A model generated the notes under the pieces. The model saw nothing but the letters and a program-made list of their open reading frames with translations, did no database searches and was not told where the DNA came from. From NCBI GenBank assembly GCA_017521285.1, contig JAFXDG010000048.1:1-55781 (forward strand): a DNA stretch of 55,781 bases, written 5' to 3'. The stretch is from Bacteroidaceae bacterium. Its GTDB lineage: Bacteria; Bacteroidota; Bacteroidia; Bacteroidales; Bacteroidaceae. Positions within the stretch are counted from its first letter, which is position 1, and every line of letters starts with the position of its first letter. This document shows positions 51,455 through 55,781 of this stretch, piece by piece. The translations under genes and the position numbers were made by a program.

Positions 51455-51501
51455 TTCAATATTTTTGCTTTATGTTATTATTCCATTGCAGTTTCGGGGT
51501 G

Positions 51502-51509
51502 CAAAAATA
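51502..51509 (-). promoter_or_regulatory. -7 box (TATTTTTG) of rpmH
   Basis: The minus-strand reading TATTTTTG matches TAnnTTTG 47 bp before the start. A TTTG lies on the minus strand near 51537-51534, about 24 bp away, slightly long. Confidence 0.45.
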
Positions 51510-51558
51510 GATATTTTTTTTGAATCAACCAAGCAAACTGACTTTTTTAGCTCATACT

Positions 51559-51590
51559 TTTGCTTATTTTGCCGATTTCTTGTACTTTTG
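51559..51590 (+). promoter_or_regulatory. promoter of efp
   Basis: TTTG at 51559-51562 and TACTTTTG at 51583-51590, 20 bp apart, fit the Bacteroidetes consensus well. A second TACTTTTG at 51555-51562 overlaps the -33 box and may be an additional upstream start. Leader of about 97 nt. Confidence 0.75.
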
Positions 51591-51693
51591 CACCCGCAAA
51601 ACAATACTTTTTGCATCCAAATGTCATTTTTTGACTTCGGACAACAAGGAAAACATTCAAATAATAACATATAAATAAAAGGAGAAAATAATT

Positions 51694-52263
51694 ATGATTA
51701 ATGCACAAGACATTAAGAACGGAACCTGCATCCGCATGGATGGAAAGTTGTATTTCTGTATCGAATTCCTGCATGTAAAACCCGGTAAGGGTAACACCTT
51801 CATGCGCACCAAGCTGAAAGACGTGGTGAACGGATACGTACTCGAGCGTCGTTTCAACATCGGTGAAAAGCTGGAAGACGTGCGCGTTGAACGTCGTCCC
51901 TACCAGTTCCTCTACAAGGAAGGTGAGGATTACATCTTCATGAACAACGAGACTTTTGACCAGGCCCCCATCGCCAAGGACCTCATCACTGGTGTGAACT
52001 TCTTGAAGGAAGGTATGGAAGTAGAGGTTGTTTCTGACGCTTCAACTGACACCGTTCTTTATGCCGAACTCCCCGTGAAGGTTGTGCTTCAGGTGACTTA
52101 CACCGAGCCGGGCCTCAAGGGTGATACAGCTACCAACGCCACCAAGCCTGCTACCGTAGAGACTGGTGCCGAGGTGCGCGTGCCCCTCTTCATCAACGAA
52201 GGCGAGTTCATCGAAATCGACACTCGCGACGGCTCTTACCTGAACCGTAAGAAGGAAGCGTAA
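51694..52263 (+). CDS. efp: translation elongation factor P
   Basis: 189 residues with the three beta-barrel domains of EF-P. The tip loop [10 protein letters not shown] places the commonly modified residue at Lys32; the C-terminal signature [17 protein letters not shown] is present. EF-P relieves ribosome stalling at polyproline stretches. Bacteroidetes lack a clearly assigned modification pathway visible in this window. It is monocistronic, followed by a repetitive hairpin. Confidence 0.97.
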   Translation: MINAQDIKNGTCIRMDGKLYFCIEFLHVKPGKGNTFMRTKLKDVVNGYVLERRFNIGEKLEDVRVERRPYQFLYKEGEDYIFMNNETFDQAPIAKDLITGVNFLKEGMEVEVVSDASTDTVLYAELPVKVVLQVTYTEPGLKGDTATNATKPATVETGAEVRVPLFINEGEFIEIDTRDGSYLNRKKEA

Positions 52264-52276
52264 TTAGTAAAAAAAA

Positions 52277-52400
52277 CGAAGAGTGAAGAACGAAGAGTGA
52301 AGAATCATAGTGTGTAAAAGCTATTGGATTCTTCGTTCTTCGTTCTTCACTCTTTACTTAATATAGGATTCTTCACTCTTCATTCTTCACTCTTCATTTT
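52277..52400. repeat. GAAGAGTGAAGAACGAAGAGTG inverted/tandem repeat after efp
   Basis: The left arm 52277-52306 and the right arms 52327-52354 and 52367-52396 are built of GAAGAGTGAA / TTCACTCTTC units in opposite orientation. The structure could terminate efp transcription. A short relative sits at 36638-36656. Confidence 0.7.
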
Positions 52401-52402
52401 CT

Positions 52403-53503
52403 ATGCGCTACTCATTCGTCATCCCCGTCTATAACCGTCCCGATGAAGTGGACGAGTTGTTGGAAAGCCTCACCCACCAGACATTCACCGACTTTGAAGT
52501 CGTAGTGGTGGAAGACGGTTCATCAGTCCCTTGCCGACACATTGTGGAGAAGTATGCCAATCGCCTGCCCGTCCGCTACTTCGACAAACCGAACTCAGGC
52601 CCCGGACAGACACGCAACTACGGCGTAGAGCGTAGCACGGGCGAATACGTCATCGTGCTCGACTCTGATTGCATCATCCCCCCCGGTTATCTGCAAGCGG
52701 TAGAAGACGAACTGAAGCGCGAACCTGCAGACGCATTCGGAGGCCCTGACCGTGCACATGCCTCATTTACTCCCGTACAGAAGGCCATCAACTACGCCAT
52801 GACCTCCTTCTTCACCACGGGCGGTATTCGTGGAGGCTCGAAGAAGAAGATGGACAAGTTCTATCCGCGCAGCTTCAACATGGGCATCCGTCGCGACGTT
52901 TACCTTGCCCTCGAAGGTTTCTCCAAGATGCGCTTCGGCGAAGACATCGACTTCAGCATCCGCATCTTCAAGGGAGGCTACCGTTGCCGGCTCTTCCCCG
53001 AAGCATGGGTGTGGCACAAACGGCGCACCGACCTGAAGAAATTCTTCAAGCAAGTGCACAATTCGGGCATTGCCCGCATCAACCTCTACAAGAAATACCC
53101 CGAGTCACTGAAACTTGTCCACATGCTCCCCGCCGTGTTCACCGTAGGCGTATGCCTGTTATTGCTTCTTTTCATCATCGGCTTACTTTTCACGGGATTG
53201 GGCATCCTTACCATCTACCGGGCAACCCACGTTGGAGTTCATTGCATCAGTGGCCCTGTTGCCATCCTTGCACTCGGAGTATTCACCATGCTTGCCGCCC
53301 TTGCTCCCCTACTCCTCTTCTCGCTCATCATCTGCATCGATGCCTCCATCCGCAACCGTTCATTGTGGATAGGTCTGCTTTCTGTGCCCGCCTCGTTCAT
53401 CCAACTTACCGGCTACGGCACCGGATTCCTCCGCGCCTGGTGGAAGCGTTGCCTCCTTGGCAAAGACGAATTCGCCGCATTCGAGAAGAATTTCTACAAA
53501 TAA
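52403..53503 (+). CDS. family 2 glycosyltransferase with C-terminal membrane helices
   Basis: 366 residues. GT-A domain about 1-230: SFVIPVYNRPDEVDELLESL, VVEDGSS, GPGQTRNYGVE and the metal-binding D-x-D in VLDSDC; RFGEDIDFSIRI is the catalytic ED-x-D segment. Two or three C-terminal membrane helices (about 240-320) anchor it. It probably adds a sugar to a lipid-linked glycan; donor and acceptor cannot be deduced. It starts immediately after the repeat that follows efp. Confidence 0.9.
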   Translation: MRYSFVIPVYNRPDEVDELLESLTHQTFTDFEVVVVEDGSSVPCRHIVEKYANRLPVRYFDKPNSGPGQTRNYGVERSTGEYVIVLDSDCIIPPGYLQAVEDELKREPADAFGGPDRAHASFTPVQKAINYAMTSFFTTGGIRGGSKKKMDKFYPRSFNMGIRRDVYLALEGFSKMRFGEDIDFSIRIFKGGYRCRLFPEAWVWHKRRTDLKKFFKQVHNSGIARINLYKKYPESLKLVHMLPAVFTVGVCLLLLLFIIGLLFTGLGILTIYRATHVGVHCISGPVAILALGVFTMLAALAPLLLFSLIICIDASIRNRSLWIGLLSVPASFIQLTGYGTGFLRAWWKRCLLGKDEFAAFEKNFYK

Positions 53504-53620
53504 ATCCAGACGAGTTGAACAACAGACCCAGAAAGAGACTTGGTCATCTCACACCAAATGAGAAATTTAATTTATTATTAATTAATTCGAATTCGATTGC
53601 ATTTAAAAGTTGAATTCACC

Positions 53621-53628
53621 TATTTTTG
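53621..53628 (+). promoter_or_regulatory. -7 box (TATTTTTG) of the propeptide-like protein gene
   Basis: TATTTTTG matches TAnnTTTG 40 bp before the start at 53668; ATTG at 53596-53599 is a weak -33 candidate 21 bp upstream. Confidence 0.5.
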
Positions 53629-53667
53629 CGCAGCATATAATCCATTCTTATTTAACGACATACAATT

Positions 53668-55530
53668 ATGAGGACTGAAAAAATTTATGTAGTATGGTTG
53701 CTCTCTGCATTTTTTTTGATGTTAGGGAGTATGGGGGCGATTGCCCAAACCTACGAAAGAACCTTCTTTCTTGAGTTTGCACCAGAAAGTTTCCCGATTA
53801 AAAAAGGTCATGATGGATTGGATTATATCCAGCCTGATACATCGCTGTACAATTGTACATTTGAGAATGATACATCCAAGCCTGAATTACCTTGCATAAA
53901 TTACAAGATACTACTTCCTGACAATTATAAAATTAAAAAAGTATCGTACTTCGCCAAAGAAGAATTCTATTATGATGAAGGAGTCGTACTCCGACCCAAT
54001 TCCAAAGAAATACCAGCTTCTACAACATCTGGTGATGAAAACAAGGGTATTACATATCCCTATGCCATTCATCCTGCAAAAGCAATATGTACATCGGAAG
54101 AGGTTGTGGACGGATACAGGATAGGTAATTTCAGCATCATGCCATTCTATTATGCTGTTGAATATAAGTTACTAACCTTGTCGATGATTTTTAAGTTAAC
54201 TATTATTGTTGAACCTGTTGAAGAAACAGAAAAGATTGAGCATAAAGAAGAAATGGCGGAATCTCTCAAATCTTTGATTTACAACAATGAAGACATTGGA
54301 AAGAATACAGACAACTGGGCGAAGATAGAGAACCCCTCAACTCAATGCACAGTGGGCAATATTCCCATAAACGGATGGAATAAGATTGAGTACAGATACA
54401 CCAAAGACTGGAATATCCGTTTTGCCGCGCCCCAAACTTTGATGGAGACTGCACAAGTGGGCATCTTGGTAAATGCAGATTCAATCCATAACGGTACTAC
54501 GTATCAAGTGATAGAACGGAAAAAGAACGGAAACGTGACCGATTCATTGCTTTACCGTCAAGAAGGGAACAGGGTATATCGCTACTCCGAAACAGAAAAG
54601 AAGGATGTCCTTCTCTTTGATTTTGGTCTGAACGAAGGCGACGACTTCATTGCACCTGGTGGAGAAGTGTGGACGGTGGACGAAATCAGGCAAACCGCCG
54701 AATACAATGATTGGATGGAAAAGAAGATGGTCATGAAAGGGAAAGAAGACGGAACGGTCAAAGACGTATGGCTGGAGCATGTGGGTTCGCTTTATACAGG
54801 TATATTGACTTACGATGACCTTGGCGGAAGCAGTTCATTGCCCCAATTGGTCTATTGCCGGCAGGGTGATACTGATCCTTGGCTGTTCGATGTCAATACG
54901 GAACATTTTAAGATTGTGTATTTCCATCCTTTGAGGGGTGGAGATGACAAAGAGTATAACTTCGTCCAATCGTTATCCCCCGAAGAATTGGCATATTTCA
55001 ATCAAGGCGGAGGAGAATATCTGTACGCTAATTTTGAAGGAAACACATTGCATGTGTATGGAAAAATGGGAGTCGGTTGCTATCGTTATCCGATGGAGTG
55101 CCGCATCATTGGCAATGAAATATTATTGGAAGTTAACAATATGCATTATGGGGATTTGAATGATTGTGGTTATGGTTTCTACGTTGACATCAGAATCCCC
55201 CAAATAAAAGTCGGTGACTACATTGTCAAATATGAAACAATCGACTATCCCAAGGAAGTGCTGATTTTGACATCTTCTCCTTCTACTATTGGGTACACGC
55301 CAAGCATGAGAAGAGGGGTAAATATGTCAGTAAATGGCGCTACTTTCCTCTGCACTTCCCCCACAGCCGTAAAGTTGGAAATCTACACCATGGATGCCGT
55401 CAAGGTAGGCGAAGCTGCTTTTGCAAACGATGAAGCATCGGTGAAAGTGAAAAAGACTCCTGCAACGTATCTCTATATTGTGACCTATCCCAACGGACGG
55501 CGCGAGAGCGGGAAAGTGATGATGAAATGA
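53668..55530 (+). CDS. secreted protein with gingipain-propeptide-like region and T9SS type-A-like C-terminal domain
   Basis: 620 residues with a signal peptide ending AIAQ (about 27). Residues about 28-180 resemble the propeptide of C25 cysteine proteases (PELPCINYKILLPDNYKIKKV; YPYAIHPAKAI; MPFYYAVEYKLLTL), but no caspase-like protease domain follows; the middle (about 190-540) is unassigned. The last 80 residues match the T9SS sorting-domain pattern (VKLEIYTMDAVKVGEAAF ... ATYLYIVTYPNGRRESGKVMM). Base composition is more AT-rich than in the upstream genes. The role is unknown. Confidence 0.6.
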   Translation: MRTEKIYVVWLLSAFFLMLGSMGAIAQTYERTFFLEFAPESFPIKKGHDGLDYIQPDTSLYNCTFENDTSKPELPCINYKILLPDNYKIKKVSYFAKEEFYYDEGVVLRPNSKEIPASTTSGDENKGITYPYAIHPAKAICTSEEVVDGYRIGNFSIMPFYYAVEYKLLTLSMIFKLTIIVEPVEETEKIEHKEEMAESLKSLIYNNEDIGKNTDNWAKIENPSTQCTVGNIPINGWNKIEYRYTKDWNIRFAAPQTLMETAQVGILVNADSIHNGTTYQVIERKKNGNVTDSLLYRQEGNRVYRYSETEKKDVLLFDFGLNEGDDFIAPGGEVWTVDEIRQTAEYNDWMEKKMVMKGKEDGTVKDVWLEHVGSLYTGILTYDDLGGSSSLPQLVYCRQGDTDPWLFDVNTEHFKIVYFHPLRGGDDKEYNFVQSLSPEELAYFNQGGGEYLYANFEGNTLHVYGKMGVGCYRYPMECRIIGNEILLEVNNMHYGDLNDCGYGFYVDIRIPQIKVGDYIVKYETIDYPKEVLILTSSPSTIGYTPSMRRGVNMSVNGATFLCTSPTAVKLEIYTMDAVKVGEAAFANDEASVKVKKTPATYLYIVTYPNGRRESGKVMMK

Positions 55531-55553
55531 TTCTCCGCACCATGTCAGAATTG

Positions 55554-55653
55554 CCCTTTTTCACACAGCTGGCTGTGATGGCCGATGGAGCTGGCTGTGT
55601 TGGCCATCGCAGCCTGCTGTATCGGCCAATGCAGCAGGCTGCGTGAAAAAGGG
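55554..55653. repeat. long palindrome downstream of the last gene
   Basis: CCCTTTTTCACACAGC (55554-55569) and GCTGCGTGAAAAAGGG (55638-55653) match as inverted repeats at 15 of 16 positions. The interior has repeated CTGGCTGTG and GGCCATCGCAGCCTGCTG blocks with further pairing. It may be a terminator or a small palindromic element. The following 55654-55781 shows no gene; its last bases match the 22-bp array unit at 42751. Confidence 0.65.
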
Positions 55654-55781
55654 GATTCTGGCCCAACTTCTCCCGACGAAGAACAATTCACGGGAATCGG
55701 GATTATTTGTAATGACAATTCATTCACCCCTGTAAAGAAATCGAAAATACATCCTTCCTTCGCAACCTCAGCCATGGGATA

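Noticed and set aside
55545-55775. Minus-strand open frame of 76 codons at the window end
   Set aside because: It consists largely of the palindrome at 55554-55653 and shows no family features.

Overview
The window looks like chromosomal DNA of a gut- or oral-type member of the Bacteroidales (Bacteroides/Phocaeicola/Prevotella relatives). Evidence: recurrent -7 boxes of the Bacteroidetes form TAnnTTTG, a sodium-pumping methylmalonyl-CoA decarboxylase operon as used for propionate formation by Bacteroides, fimbrillin-type lipoproteins, BspA-like leucine-rich repeats, BACON domains, a NigD-like lipoprotein, a Bacteroidetes-type LptD, and many small AT-rich or palindromic intergenic repeats. I see no rRNA, tRNA, transposase, phage or CRISPR.

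Layout. 1-3 kb: a small outer-membrane barrel and a convergent two-domain GH43 enzyme. 3.2-8.2 kb: mce-mmdA-oadG-like-mmdC-mmdB, converting (R)-methylmalonyl-CoA to propionyl-CoA and exporting Na+. 8.3-18.5 kb: housekeeping genes (hydrolase, ung-asnA, folP-dacA, murF, two small conserved proteins, glnA with a 52-codon Pmp3 gene, a DUF486 membrane protein, ttcA). 18.6-24.2 kb: TPR/PD40 protein, NfeD-floA membrane pair, rhamnogalacturonan acetylesterase-like enzyme, nucleoside phosphorylase. 24.4-36.5 kb, minus strand: a five-gene surface-lipoprotein operon. Three tandem paralogues of about 1,150 residues each fuse a fimbrillin-like domain, BspA leucine-rich repeats, a BACON-like domain and an M64 metallopeptidase; a stand-alone fimbrillin and a two-repeat BIG2 lipoprotein follow. 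The first-transcribed paralogue has lost the zinc motif. 37-51 kb: M48 peptidase lipoprotein, barrel, CstA, a family-10-like glycosidase, HD protein, lptD, NigD-like, acyltransferase, ddl, rluD, PASTA protein and rpmH. 51.7-55.5 kb: efp, a glycosyltransferase, and a secreted protein with a gingipain-propeptide-like region and a C-terminal T9SS-like sorting domain.

The most unusual DNA-level feature is a G/C-rich element of about 42 bp present in at least eleven copies. Ten of these form five inverted pairs, each bracketing a junction between co-directional genes: one copy begins at or just after the upstream stop codon and its reverse complement sits just before, or inside, the next gene's start. 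Four copies are translated near protein N-termini (TPLPCGGAGGGS or TPLPHRE type peptides) and two form protein C-termini including the stop codon. Other repeats are a three-copy MITE-like family, a separate element of about 360 bp with perfect 19-bp terminal inverted repeats, and several short tandem arrays with exact 21- or 22-bp periods.

The fimbrillin/LRR/M64 operon and the gene-bracketing element are the two best candidates for something not well described. Family names rest on reading the translated sequence and on remembered family features; no database search was possible.
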